From: SAR324 cluster bacterium
Lineage (GTDB): Bacteria; SAR324; XYD2-FULL-50-16
Assembly: GCA_028282885.1 (NCBI GenBank)
Contig: JANQGX010000028.1
Coordinates: forward strand, 124,001 to 188,000
Length of the DNA stretch: 64,000 bases
Direction: 5' to 3'
Each line of letters starts with the position of its first letter. The stretch's first letter is position 1. A program made the position numbers and the translations under genes. Positions 41,498 through 51,257 of this stretch are shown in pieces. The notes under the pieces are model-generated. The model was given only the letters and a program-made list of their open reading frames with translations, did not search any database and was not told where the DNA came from.

Positions 41498-44206
41498 TTA
41501 TTCTTCTTTTTGTGGTCTATATGTCCTGGAGATTAAAGCGAAGAGTATCCCCAGTGCAATGGTGATGATTCCGAAGAAGGAAACGGCAAGCGTACTTCCG
41601 CTGCTGGCGGTTATTAACATACTGATTATCGCCGGACCCGTGACATGACCGAACCGTTCCAAAAAGACATAGGTCGCCGATACGGTTTTGACCCCTCTCT
41701 TTTCCGCAATTCTCGTATTACCAATATGGGTCATGATCGGTGCAGCCAGCAATCCGTTGGAAACGCCGATAATAATGATAAAAAACAGAATCAGGTAGGA
41801 ATCGATGCCCGATAACCCGATCTGGCCCAGTGCTGTGTTGAAACCAATCGCCAAGTAGGCCAGCAGGGAGAGCCCAGGTAGAGCCGCATGCTCAATGACC
41901 CTGCTGATACCGATGAATCCCAGAAACAGCGAAGATACCCCGCCGATAACGGCGCTGACAGACAGAACCCAACGGGTCGCTCCGGGAGCGTCCACCACTT
42001 TGGTTGCGAAGTGAGTGGTTATCATTCCGGAGATATAGTAGAGCATCAAAGCAAGACCGATGTCCTCTGTTGCGAATCCCTTTTTGGACAGAAGAAGGGG
42101 AACAGCAAACATCACCACACCTGCAATGGACATTTTACCAACAATACCGATGGTTAACAGCGTTTTCATGAATTCGCCGTTTTTGATCACTGCAATAATG
42201 TTCTTGAACAGTGTGACAAAAGCATTCTCCTTGCGATCCTGTACCTTGGCTTTGTCAGCCGTATCAGCCCCGGATACTTTTTCCACACCCGGTACCAGGA
42301 TTCCCAGGTAAATCAGGGCGGAGAGACTGATGATAGATGCCAGCATGAAAACCCCCGAATAATCGAGGTAGGAATAGAGAAGCGCTCCAATGGCTGTTCC
42401 GGCGATGAGCCCGGAATTTCTTCCGATAACCTTGACGGCATGCCCCACGCTTCTTTTTCCTTTGGGAGTAACAGCCAGCACGTAGGATTGCAGACCGATC
42501 AGGAAGAATCCCTGGCCGATACCGGAAGCTGCTCTACCAATGGTCAGTATCCAGAAGTCGCTGGACAAAGCCACCATGGTTAATCCGATTACCTCGGCAA
42601 TAAATCCGGCCGCCATCAATTTCTTGAGATTCCCTTTTTCAGCATATTGTCCGGCGGGAATTAACACAAAAGCAAACAGCAGATAATAGATGGTAAACGG
42701 TAGTGAAGCACTGGCGATAGAAGAACCGGTGCTTTCGGCGAACCGTGAAACCAGTTGCGGAAGAAAGGAAATTGAAAGGGCGTTGACAAAAACAATCAGA
42801 AAATAGGCCGGTTTAATCAGGTTTAATCCGATGTCGAAGTTAATATCCAACCGGTTTTTCACTATCAACGAGCCATCCTTTAAGCGTCTGTTATAGTCGT
42901 CCAACAGGCGTTGTTCCTGATCCGTGAGTTTCGGGTGTTCATGCAGCTTGGCAGCAAGTCTTTCCTGTTCCTCGTCGATGATGATCCCGTCATCGCAGAT
43001 GTCGTCGATGATTTCCGCCAGGCTTTTTTCCTTGTCCGAGTCATAGGAATCCCTGGCAAGAATATCCAAAATGGCGCTCCCGGCATTGAGAAAGATCAGC
43101 GAGATCAGCCCGCAGGCAATAAACAGAACAATAAACGCCTTGCTGCTGCCCAGGATAGCGTTGGTGATGACCCTGGTGGGCATTGATACGGCCACCCTGA
43201 ATATTTTAGGGGCACCGTTATGCAATCCGTTTAAGGAATTCACATATTCCAGGCAGTCCTCCGGTTTCTGGTAAGGAATACCGATATAATTCGGATCGGT
43301 GTGGGAGATGGTAGTATCACCATCGGTGATGGCTATGGCATTAATATCAGGATTACTGGCCTTGTACTGCTTGAAGGTGTCGTTAATCCCTTTGATATCC
43401 CCGAATTCAATTCCCAGATCCAGCACCTCGGCAATCCTCGCAGACATAGAATCGGAAAGGGCTTTTGTACTGGCTTTGGCTCCATGTTCATATATCTTGA
43501 ATACGCTGGTGGCGATGACTGCCGACAAGACAAGAAACGAGGTGATAAAGGCCAACTGGTAAACTTTCTGACGGATCTGCTTGTTTCCTGAAGCCGTCTC
43601 GAATATCACGACCAGGAGAAGAAAGGCCAAGGACAAACCCAGGAAAAAATAGAAAACAACAAAATATTTTTCATTAACATAGGCCAGCAGTTCCTTTTTG
43701 GGGGCTTCAATGATGATCTTGCCGACAATGCCGAACTTGTTACTGAGATTCTGGGTAATCTGGTAACTGTCCCTGGATTCCTCGACCAGATATGAGGTGG
43801 AAACCTCCTTGCCAATGGAGATTTTTTCATAGTTTAAGCCAGCAAGTTCGTTGACAAATTGCTCTCTTGATATGTCATTTTGGGATTTGAAGAAAACGAT
43901 ATTGTTGCCGGTGTCGAGAACACGGACATTCCCGATGCTGTTGTCGGATTTTAACAGCAGCTCACTGGTGGAAGCAAAACCACTGAACTGTTTCAGCGGC
44001 AGACCTGCCTTCAGGTATGTATCGAAGGCATTTTTGATTATTTCTCCCTGGGTCTTTAACTTTTGCAGTTGAAATACGGTGTACTTTCTGTTGGCTTCTC
44101 CAAATCCTACGTAAGTTGCGAGAAGCAGAGTCAGCACCGTAATGATGATCATCGGTGAACTGTAAAGGATTCTTTTTCGCTGCAAATCTGTTCTTTTGAC
44201 TTTCAT
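41498..44206 (-). CDS. Fusion of two periplasmic sensor domains with an MFS transporter
   Basis: A 902-residue protein with an uncommon build. Membrane helix about 16-33, periplasmic domain 1 about 35-178, a helix pair about 180-205 and 213-237, periplasmic domain 2 about 240-345 (with ITDGDTTISHTDPNYIGIPY, typical of Cache/PAS-like sensor folds), a helix about 353-377, an acidic cytoplasmic linker about 380-455, then a full 12-helix MFS carrier to the end (GRAASGIGQGFFLIGLQSY near 575). So the receptor half has four helices and no kinase, cyclase or chemotaxis output; the carrier itself may be the output. It is the third gene after a Cache-cyclase and a binding protein. Substrate unknown. 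Confidence 0.85.
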   Translation of the reverse strand: MKVKRTDLQRKRILYSSPMIIITVLTLLLATYVGFGEANRKYTVFQLQKLKTQGEIIKNAFDTYLKAGLPLKQFSGFASTSELLLKSDNSIGNVRVLDTGNNIVFFKSQNDISREQFVNELAGLNYEKISIGKEVSTSYLVEESRDSYQITQNLSNKFGIVGKIIIEAPKKELLAYVNEKYFVVFYFFLGLSLAFLLLVVIFETASGNKQIRQKVYQLAFITSFLVLSAVIATSVFKIYEHGAKASTKALSDSMSARIAEVLDLGIEFGDIKGINDTFKQYKASNPDINAIAITDGDTTISHTDPNYIGIPYQKPEDCLEYVNSLNGLHNGAPKIFRVAVSMPTRVITNAILGSSKAFIVLFIACGLISLIFLNAGSAILDILARDSYDSDKEKSLAEIIDDICDDGIIIDEEQERLAAKLHEHPKLTDQEQRLLDDYNRRLKDGSLIVKNRLDINFDIGLNLIKPAYFLIVFVNALSISFLPQLVSRFAESTGSSIASASLPFTIYYLLFAFVLIPAGQYAEKGNLKKLMAAGFIAEVIGLTMVALSSDFWILTIGRAASGIGQGFFLIGLQSYVLAVTPKGKRSVGHAVKVIGRNSGLIAGTAIGALLYSYLDYSGVFMLASIISLSALIYLGILVPGVEKVSGADTADKAKVQDRKENAFVTLFKNIIAVIKNGEFMKTLLTIGIVGKMSIAGVVMFAVPLLLSKKGFATEDIGLALMLYYISGMITTHFATKVVDAPGATRWVLSVSAVIGGVSSLFLGFIGISRVIEHAALPGLSLLAYLAIGFNTALGQIGLSGIDSYLILFFIIIIGVSNGLLAAPIMTHIGNTRIAEKRGVKTVSATYVFLERFGHVTGPAIISMLITASSGSTLAVSFFGIITIALGILFALISRTYRPQKEE

Positions 44207-44288
44207 ATTATGATCCTGCTTGTGTTAATCCGTAAGCATCCCCGTTCATTGCACAGAATCGGATAACGCGCACTAAAGGCTGGGTTTG

Positions 44289-45581
44289 TTATTGTTTTTT
44301 TTCTACTTTTTCACCAAATGATCTGACAATATCGCCATCGTAGTTATAAATAAAGGCTGCGCTCTCAAAAAAGCGAAAGGGGATTTTCAGCCGAATTTTC
44401 CGAGCCACCCGGAAATTGATGGCTACATCGGGAGGTGTCACAATCCCAACAACGAGATCACCCGGCTTCACCTCACCTTTGAGGATCCTCACGGCATAAA
44501 TGCTGGCCAGATGAGCATTGTTTCTACGATCAATACCGATTGCCAGAACGGCGCTGTGGTCTCCCTTTTTAACTGCATTGGGAATGGAACTGACGACAGG
44601 GACTGTATCCGAATGAAGGTTGATGGTCTCCAATTGTGAAAAGATGGCAGTGCTGCTGGTGATCCAGAAAACGCTCTTTTCCAGTTGAGGGTCATTCCTC
44701 CTCATCTCTTTAATGGCCTTTGGAATAATAATAGCCAGTCTGTTCTTGGACGTCTCACGTGATTCCACGGCTACATCGATCACATTCAGGTTACGTTTGG
44801 CGAATTCCCGCTGGGCGGGAACCACTTCCGTGGCCATAACCTGTTTGTGGTTTTTGTTGTACATCAAACCGATATTCTTTAATCCCGGTATCAGTTCGAA
44901 CAGGTAATTTAACTGGATATCCAGGGGTACATTCAGCGAAGTCGTGGCAATATTGGTACCACTTCCTTCGGAATAGTTTTTCATCTGACCCAGGGATACC
45001 GGATCTTTGTTGGTGCAGGTGACAACCGGAAGCTTGCCCCCTGTGTAGTTTTTGTGAACCAGTTCGGCCGATTCCGATCCCATGGTAAAGATCAGATCGG
45101 CATTGGCCTCTTCAGCCATCTTGAGAATTTCGATGCCGCGATCTTCTTCTTTACTGAAATTGACAATGGTAATCTCAGCCCGGATGCCCTCCAGATGCAG
45201 AACTTCCAGTAATTTATCAGTCGCCATTATATAGCTTGAAGATTTCTTGGGCACAATGGAGTAGATCCTCTTTTGAACCTCTCCCTCTTTCTCGGGCCAG
45301 ATTGATTTAATTTGTAAAACGGACTGGTCGGATTTGGAATATTCGACCTGCCAGTCCTTCTGTCTTTCCTCGGAGACTTTTAACCAGGAAATGGAGTCCT
45401 TTCTTTTTTTCTTTGTCTGACCCATCGCGGTCTTCATGTTGAAACCGCTTTCCGGTGCCATCAGTCCCCATAATAAGGCAAGGAAAAATACTCGTACCAT
45501 CCAAACACGTTTGCGCTTAGGCAAAAAGCACATTTTAGTTCCCGTTGATTTTGCTTCCATTTTACCTATTAACCTGTTCAT
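44289..45581 (-). CDS. ABC-type uncharacterised (TrpX-like) periplasmic binding protein
   Basis: A 430-residue protein whose residues about 110-400 fit the COG2984/TrpX-type type 1 periplasmic binding fold: IYSIVPKKSSSY, NADLIFTMGSESAELV, KLPVVTCTNKDPVSLG, GLKNIGLMYNKNHKQV, then VPVVSSIPNAVKKGDHSAVLAIGIDRRN. A hydrophobic N-terminal segment (about 27-43) is a signal or anchor; ATGs at 45560 or 45533 could also serve as start. No ABC permease or ATPase gene is near, so it may work as a ligand receptor for the cyclase upstream (17-bp gap) or the sensor-MFS protein downstream. Confidence 0.85.
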   Translation of the reverse strand: MNRLIGKMEAKSTGTKMCFLPKRKRVWMVRVFFLALLWGLMAPESGFNMKTAMGQTKKKRKDSISWLKVSEERQKDWQVEYSKSDQSVLQIKSIWPEKEGEVQKRIYSIVPKKSSSYIMATDKLLEVLHLEGIRAEITIVNFSKEEDRGIEILKMAEEANADLIFTMGSESAELVHKNYTGGKLPVVTCTNKDPVSLGQMKNYSEGSGTNIATTSLNVPLDIQLNYLFELIPGLKNIGLMYNKNHKQVMATEVVPAQREFAKRNLNVIDVAVESRETSKNRLAIIIPKAIKEMRRNDPQLEKSVFWITSSTAIFSQLETINLHSDTVPVVSSIPNAVKKGDHSAVLAIGIDRRNNAHLASIYAVRILKGEVKPGDLVVGIVTPPDVAINFRVARKIRLKIPFRFFESAAFIYNYDGDIVRSFGEKVEKKQ

Positions 45582-45598
45582 AGTTTCAACTATGGTGT

Positions 45599-47806
45599 CT
45601 ATTTCTCATTCAAATTGAAGGTGCCATCCCAGTTTTCCAGCATTTTGTCGCCATTTCTTTTGAAATAGAGGCAACGGTCGATAATCAGGTCAATCGACTT
45701 GTCATTGGCACGCTTGACTTTCAGCTTTTCCAAAACATTGATCGCCGTGTCCCAATCCTTATTCAGATAGGCCTGAAATGCGTATTCATATTGGCCGCAG
45801 AATTCTTTTGTCTGCTCATCTATGTTGTCCAACTCACCGATCAGCTCGTATATCCTGTATCCTTTTTCCTGTCCCTTGACCGAGACAAAGTCCAGAAGCC
45901 TGCAGAAAAAAGAGTTGGAAACCTGTCGATATGTATCTTCGCTGATGACGATCTTGGTACCATACAGTTTGTTGATTCCTTCAAGACGCGAAGCCAGATT
46001 GGTGCTGTTGCCAATGATAGTGTAGTTCATTCGATCCAGCGAACCAAGGTTTCCCACGATGGTTTTACCGGTATGGATGCCGATTCTGGTGTGAAGGGGA
46101 TATTTGTTTTCCGCTAACCATTTCGTGTTCAGTTCCGCTATCTTTCTCTGACATTCCAGTGCCGCCTTGCAGGCCAAATAGGGGGAATTTTCCTGTTTGA
46201 CCGGTGCTCCCCAGAAAGCCATGATGGAATCTCCGATATACTTATCGATGGTCCCTTGTTCATCCATAATGATACTGGACAGTTCCTCCAGGTATGAGGA
46301 GAGATGGGACATTAACTCATTGGGAATCATCTTTTCCGAAATACTGGTGAAATCGGCAATGTCGGAAAAGAAGATGGTCAAGTCACTTTCATCACCGCCC
46401 AGTTTCACCTCTTTTCCCAGCTCAATCAATTGTCTTACCAGACCTGCCGGTACGTACTTCTTAAAAGATTGAAGTCCCGTTGTTGCAGAGACCAGGGCTT
46501 TGTTCATGATCTCAACCTCTTTGATGGAACTGCTGACGGTTCCGATATCGTCGAGATTGAACTGGCTTATTTTTTCAGTCTCTTCTGCCAGTTTAATGAT
46601 CGGCTTGGTCAGGGTGTTGATAAAAAAGTAGATGGCAACAAAAGAGAAGATCATAAAGAGGATGGCGGTTAACAACCCTGTTTTACGAAGCTCGTTTAGC
46701 GGGGCGATGAGATCGTCTTCCGGCAGAACTATAATGATTTCCCATTTTGAGGAAAATGACTTGGGGAATGGAACGGAGTAGGTAATGTATTTCTCCCCAT
46801 TTGTGGTTGAAACCGTGAAATCTCTTTGTGGGTAATGAAATACTTCCTGCTCCGTTGGAATTCGCCCTTCTCCGAGTATGCGGAAGAGTTCGGAATACCA
46901 GGAGGTTTTCTTTCTTTGCTCCAGGGCGCCCTGATCCTTACTCTTTTCTCTATACGCGACAAATGCATCGGTGATCCATTTGTCTGATAGCTCTGAAACA
47001 TAGGAGAGCCTTCTTTTCCCGGTTTTGTTATCTATCCTTGACGTGAAGTCACTTCTGGGAAAGGCGATCAATTCATCCTTGGCATTGGTAATAAATATAG
47101 TGGCGTATTTGGTGATCTTCTGTTTGGCCAGAAATTCGGAAAGGCTGTGCAAAGGTGTGTTGACCACAGTCACAGCGATCTGTTTGCCTTCCTTGTCCAG
47201 AACCGGATATGAGGCTGAAATACCCGGGGTTTGGGCGGTGGTGAACACGTATACATCAGTCCAATAGATTCTGGGGCTTTCTTTGGTATTCTTGTACCAG
47301 GGACGTACCCGGGGATCAAAGGTCGGGATTTTTGACTTGAAGTCCTTGAGGTTATAATCCTGGTCCCGGTACCACCATTTTTCGATGGGGGATTCCTTGG
47401 ATCTGTCAATATATCTCGTTGCAAACCGCGGTTCCCTCCTCACCTGAACATAACTTCCGTTTTTATCGGCCACAAACATGGATTGAATCTGCTCGAAAAC
47501 CAGAAGTTGCTCCCAAGCAAATCTCCAGATCTCCTCATGAACATTCATGATATTGGGATCGTTGACCAGATGGCTAAGCGCTCTTGTCTGGGCCGCGGGT
47601 GTTTCCACATAGTTGGTCGTACGCTCGATGATCTTACTGGTCACCTCTTTTACCAGGTTATCAGTCAGATCAAGAATTATATCGGTGGAACGATAATAGA
47701 ACAGGAAGCTCAGTCCGAAAATAGTAATCAGAATCAGTACGGTGAATAATTCCAGGATGCGAATCTTGAAGCTTCTTCTGCTGGTTTTATGGGGATTGGT
47801 GCTCAT
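45599..47806 (-). CDS. Membrane adenylate cyclase, Cache sensor - HAMP-like - class III catalytic domain
   Basis: A 735-residue receptor cyclase: helix about 17-38, large periplasmic dCache-type domain about 40-375 (with DPRVRPWYKNTKESPRIYWTDVY near 164-186, a typical ligand-site region), helix about 378-398, HAMP-like linker to about 450, class III cyclase domain about 470-635, then a helical tail. Catalytic residues are complete: metal aspartates D482 and D526, substrate K522 and T596, transition-state N603 and R607. Lys plus Thr favours ATP, hence cAMP. It heads a cyclase - binding protein - sensor-MFS operon and neighbours a SulP permease with a cyclic-nucleotide domain, the likely receiver. 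Confidence 0.93.
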   Translation of the reverse strand: MSTNPHKTSRRSFKIRILELFTVLILITIFGLSFLFYYRSTDIILDLTDNLVKEVTSKIIERTTNYVETPAAQTRALSHLVNDPNIMNVHEEIWRFAWEQLLVFEQIQSMFVADKNGSYVQVRREPRFATRYIDRSKESPIEKWWYRDQDYNLKDFKSKIPTFDPRVRPWYKNTKESPRIYWTDVYVFTTAQTPGISASYPVLDKEGKQIAVTVVNTPLHSLSEFLAKQKITKYATIFITNAKDELIAFPRSDFTSRIDNKTGKRRLSYVSELSDKWITDAFVAYREKSKDQGALEQRKKTSWYSELFRILGEGRIPTEQEVFHYPQRDFTVSTTNGEKYITYSVPFPKSFSSKWEIIIVLPEDDLIAPLNELRKTGLLTAILFMIFSFVAIYFFINTLTKPIIKLAEETEKISQFNLDDIGTVSSSIKEVEIMNKALVSATTGLQSFKKYVPAGLVRQLIELGKEVKLGGDESDLTIFFSDIADFTSISEKMIPNELMSHLSSYLEELSSIIMDEQGTIDKYIGDSIMAFWGAPVKQENSPYLACKAALECQRKIAELNTKWLAENKYPLHTRIGIHTGKTIVGNLGSLDRMNYTIIGNSTNLASRLEGINKLYGTKIVISEDTYRQVSNSFFCRLLDFVSVKGQEKGYRIYELIGELDNIDEQTKEFCGQYEYAFQAYLNKDWDTAINVLEKLKVKRANDKSIDLIIDRCLYFKRNGDKMLENWDGTFNLNEK

Positions 47807-48156
47807 TTTAGGCTGTCAATTTTGATTGCAGGTTTGTTAAATCCCTATTCCTGACCTTGTATGGAGACCTTACCTTATTGTAATTGAACTAGAAATGCAA
47901 ACATATAAAGTGGAGGTGGCCCAATAATACTGGCCGGAAGGCCTTGTTGCATCGTTAATGCCTTGCGGGGAGTCTGCTTTTGAGCCTGAAGGATCGATAC
48001 CAATAGAATAGTAAAAGGCAATCAGTTGGCACTGGCTTCAGTGCGGGATAGTAATAACGCGAAAAATCCGGAGCTCGATAATCACGCTGATTTATCGTAA
48101 AGGTCGGATTTTTAAAACAGGACCTGAAGGATGGGGGTTTTTATTATTTTAAGATC
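47807..48156. other. Intergenic region between the SulP permease and the cyclase
   Basis: Contains the presumed cyclase promoter and SulP terminator, neither of which is clear. An inverted repeat CGATAA ... TTATCG lies near 48080-48100. A TTGGCACTGG sequence near 48025 resembles a -24 box, but no -12 GC box follows. Nothing coding seen. Confidence 0.4.
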
Positions 48157-50382
48157 TTACTTCTCCAATTCGGATATCATTTGATTGGCCGCCCGGAGAC
48201 GAGCAGCGAAGAGCTTACTGATATTGGTGAGAAGGGCAATGGAGATATTGGAATGCCTCTCTTTCAGAATTTCAAAGTCTTCCCTGGTTAGAACATAAGT
48301 AATAAGAGGCTCACATGCTTCGACATTGGCGGATCTGGGGGTATTGTCAAGAAGTGCAATTTCACCAAAAAAGGTGCCTGAAGGAATGGTTGATACCCGT
48401 ATTTTATTGCCCTTGTCATCAATGTTTATGGTGATGTCCACAGATCCCCGGGTGATAAAAAAGAGGGAATTGCTTTTATCTCCCTGTTTGAAAACAACAT
48501 CATCCTTCTCGAATTCCCGACGCCGGATAAAACCCGTGAAAATCTGTTTCTCTTTATCAGTCAGATCTTTCATAAAGGGAAAGGTTTCCATGCCAATTTC
48601 TTCGGTTGCAGAGCGGTTGGCACTGTATTTCTCAATCAGCTTGTCCTCGAAAAACTCCAAGGCAAGATCTGTTTCAGCAAATACACACTGATCCGTCTCT
48701 TCATCAAGCAGGTCGGTTGTCTCTTTTAAAAAATGCCACAATTTGCTGTGGTTTTTAACATAGCTTAGCGCCAGGGCCCGCTTCTTCTTTTTCAATCTGT
48801 TATGTAGTTGTTCGAGAATATTGCTTCCGGTGCTATCGATATCAACCACTCGTTTCATATCCAGTATCACGTAGTTGATCTCCTGTTGGATTAGCTCGGA
48901 AATCCTGGCAGACAGAACATCGGCGGATCCAAAAAACAGGGAGCCTTCAAGTTCAATCACACAGATCTGGTTCCCGTATTTACCAAGCGTCTCGATCATC
49001 TCCTCATTACGGGTCTTCTTTGACCTGATGGCTTGGCCGTTGTTTATTTTGCGAATAATGGAGCCACTGGTTTTGACGAGGAAGGTGACAATCGAGATAA
49101 CGACGCCGAAACCCACGGCGGTAACCAAATCAAACAGCAGGGTGACCAGGGTAACTGACAGGATAATGACCAGATCGGTCAGGTGTACCGTCAGACGGAT
49201 GTCCCTGCTCTTAATAGTGTTGATGAGGATAGCGATGCCTTGTTTATCGAAGGCTTTAAATGCCAGGGCAAACAACATCCCCGAAATGGCAGCTTTGGGC
49301 ACCAGTTCCATCACGGGAGAGAGGGCCAGAACAATGGTTAGCAGGATTGCGCTGTTGAAAACTGCTGACATCCTGCCGCGACCACCGGCATTGTAATTGG
49401 CCAGACTCCTGGAAAGAGTTCCGGTTGCGGCGATTCCACCGAACAGTGCGACCGATATTTTCCCGATCCCCTGGCCGATCAGCTCCCGGTTGGAGTTGGT
49501 TGATGAATTGGACAACTCCCCCATGACGTGCGAGGCCAGGAGCGATGTAATCGTTCCCAGGATTGCAATACCGATGGATCCGGGTAAAACCCTGATCAAG
49601 GTGTCAAAAAAATAACCTTTTTGAAACAGGTCGATAAATGCCACCAGAAATTCCGGTGTTGGAACCTTTAACGGGATATCCCCAACGCTGGCCGAAAGCC
49701 GATCTGAATAGCCGGCGAAACGAAGCCCCTGATACAACAGGGTCCCGATCAATAAACCCAGGATGGATCCGGGAATCCTTTTTGTCAGTTTTGATGAGTG
49801 GTGCATAACCAGAAGCGTGGTCATCGCAATAAGAACGGTCAGGGGCTGAAGTTCTGACAGACTACCGAAGAGGTCGATTAAGGTGTCTCTTTTTTCAACT
49901 CCTAAGAAGTTCCAAATTTGACTTATCATGATCAGAATGGCACTGCCATTCATAAAGCCTGCAATGACCGGGTACGGGATGAATTTGATAAGCCTGCCGA
50001 TGCCGAATATTCCCAATATAACCTGAAGAACGCCAGCCAGGGCGATCATCAAGAAGGAAGCTGTGATGGCAAGTACAACCAGTTCATCTGCCGGAACCTG
50101 GTAAAAACCGGTTGCAATAAGCTGGGCGAGAGTGGATGCGATGATCAGCGTTTCCGGCGCTTTAGGTCCGGAGATCAAACCCCTAGTCCCTCCAAACAGA
50201 CCTGCAAACAGACCGGCTATGATAGCACTGTAAATTCCGGCTTGCAGACCGAACCCAATATAATCTGGTCCGAGGGGTGAAAAAGCGACCAAGCCGTATG
50301 CCAGGCTGCTGGGTAACGATGCTATGGCACCGGTCAAACCACCAAAAAAATCTCCTTTCAGTTTATCGACCTTAAATTGCAT
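48157..50382 (-). CDS. SulP family anion permease with STAS and cyclic-nucleotide-binding domains
   Basis: A 741-residue SLC26/SulP-type transporter (sulfate, bicarbonate or other anions). Membrane part about 1-440 (GISGPKAPETL-like loop near 70, FGGIAATGTLSRSLANYNAGGRG near 313), STAS domain about 468-580 with the DSTG loop at 516-519, then a cNMP-binding domain about 601-715. Its phosphate cassette FGEIALLDNTPRSA keeps the Glu (E674) and Arg (R683) that hold cyclic nucleotide. The frame is intact and the fusion is real. Beside a cAMP-type cyclase, this suggests anion transport gated by second messenger; cAMP binding is inferred from the two residues. Confidence 0.93.
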   Translation of the reverse strand: MQFKVDKLKGDFFGGLTGAIASLPSSLAYGLVAFSPLGPDYIGFGLQAGIYSAIIAGLFAGLFGGTRGLISGPKAPETLIIASTLAQLIATGFYQVPADELVVLAITASFLMIALAGVLQVILGIFGIGRLIKFIPYPVIAGFMNGSAILIMISQIWNFLGVEKRDTLIDLFGSLSELQPLTVLIAMTTLLVMHHSSKLTKRIPGSILGLLIGTLLYQGLRFAGYSDRLSASVGDIPLKVPTPEFLVAFIDLFQKGYFFDTLIRVLPGSIGIAILGTITSLLASHVMGELSNSSTNSNRELIGQGIGKISVALFGGIAATGTLSRSLANYNAGGRGRMSAVFNSAILLTIVLALSPVMELVPKAAISGMLFALAFKAFDKQGIAILINTIKSRDIRLTVHLTDLVIILSVTLVTLLFDLVTAVGFGVVISIVTFLVKTSGSIIRKINNGQAIRSKKTRNEEMIETLGKYGNQICVIELEGSLFFGSADVLSARISELIQQEINYVILDMKRVVDIDSTGSNILEQLHNRLKKKKRALALSYVKNHSKLWHFLKETTDLLDEETDQCVFAETDLALEFFEDKLIEKYSANRSATEEIGMETFPFMKDLTDKEKQIFTGFIRRREFEKDDVVFKQGDKSNSLFFITRGSVDITINIDDKGNKIRVSTIPSGTFFGEIALLDNTPRSANVEACEPLITYVLTREDFEILKERHSNISIALLTNISKLFAARLRAANQMISELEK

Positions 50383-51008
50383 CCTTTCTCTCTTTTTTGA
50401 CGCTAAGCAGCAGGAATGAATGGAGATACCGTCTATTGAGGTTTTGTGAACTGCTCATCTGGACTTATTTCAAAACTGTAGGGATCCGTTGCCTTCGAAT
50501 TGTTAGACTTTAATATAATTAAAAGAGCTGTACTTTCAGGACCATATGCATTTAAGCGAGAAACCGTCAAGCGTTTTTTCTAATGGCACCCATCAGATAA
50601 GGGCCGGTTTGGGACCGACCGGACTGGCTGTTAAATATCTTCCCGGTGCAGGCCGAAGGTGATGTCACTTCAATTGAAAAGCTCCTCAATACCCAGAATT
50701 GGCTAACTTAAAGCAGCCATCATTTCCGGGCGCTGGAGTTGTCACGATTACTATTTCAAAGAATCATGTGTTTAAATTCGACGGATCATTCGGCTTGATA
50801 TACCATTGTTTCGATTAACCTATCCTATTGGATGAATCGAAAACATATGCCTTCCGGGGAAAACAGGGTTTTGCGAAGTTAAAATAAGTATCAAATAAAA
50901 CTTTTCAGAATCTTCAATGGGACGACGCGTTTAACTCGGGGACCGTTCACGAGATTTCCGGAATAGGAGACAATTGACAAATCCTTCGGGAGTTAAGCAA
51001 GAACACGA
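50383..51008. other. Long intergenic region upstream of the SulP gene
   Basis: No convincing gene. A 38-codon frame at about 50546-50662 and scattered inverted repeats such as GGTTTGGGACCGACCGG near 50610 were seen but match nothing known. The SulP promoter must lie near 50400-50520; no good -35/-10 pair is evident. Confidence 0.35.
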
Positions 51009-51242
51009 ATGTCAACTTCTCACTCCATGGAAAAACAGACCATACTTGTTGTAGATAGTGTTCTTTCCCGGCATTTTTCCCCGGCAGGTCTTCACGTATC
51101 ACCACTCTCTTCATACTATTATGGCAAAAAGAGTGAGAACGGTTTTGTTCCGGGTTATGCAGGTCTTTCTGAAAGGGCCATTCGTTCCGGTGTCGGATTG
51201 ATGGCCCGCGGGTTTAAGTATTGCCCTGAAGATTCGGATTGA
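51009..51242 (+). pseudogene. C-terminal remnant of a MocR/PdxR-like PLP regulator
   Basis: The 77 codons end with HFSPAGLHVSPLSSYYYGKK, then GFVPGYAGLSERAIRSGVG, the hallmark C-terminus of GntR/MocR aminotransferase-like regulators (GVxVxPLSxYY...GLxLGYAxLxExxIxxGV). The helix-turn-helix and the PLP-lysine part, about 400 residues, are gone, and 130 bp upstream show no related frame. The apparent ATG is incidental. It converges with an EamA transporter gene, a common MocR target, so a regulator-transporter pair may once have stood here. Confidence 0.7.
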
Positions 51243-51257
51243 AGAGGATTTCACAGA

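Noticed and set aside
48020..48045. TTGGCACTGG as a sigma-54 -24 element before the cyclase
   Set aside because: It is on the plus strand, pointing away from the cyclase, and no -12 TTGC follows at the right distance.
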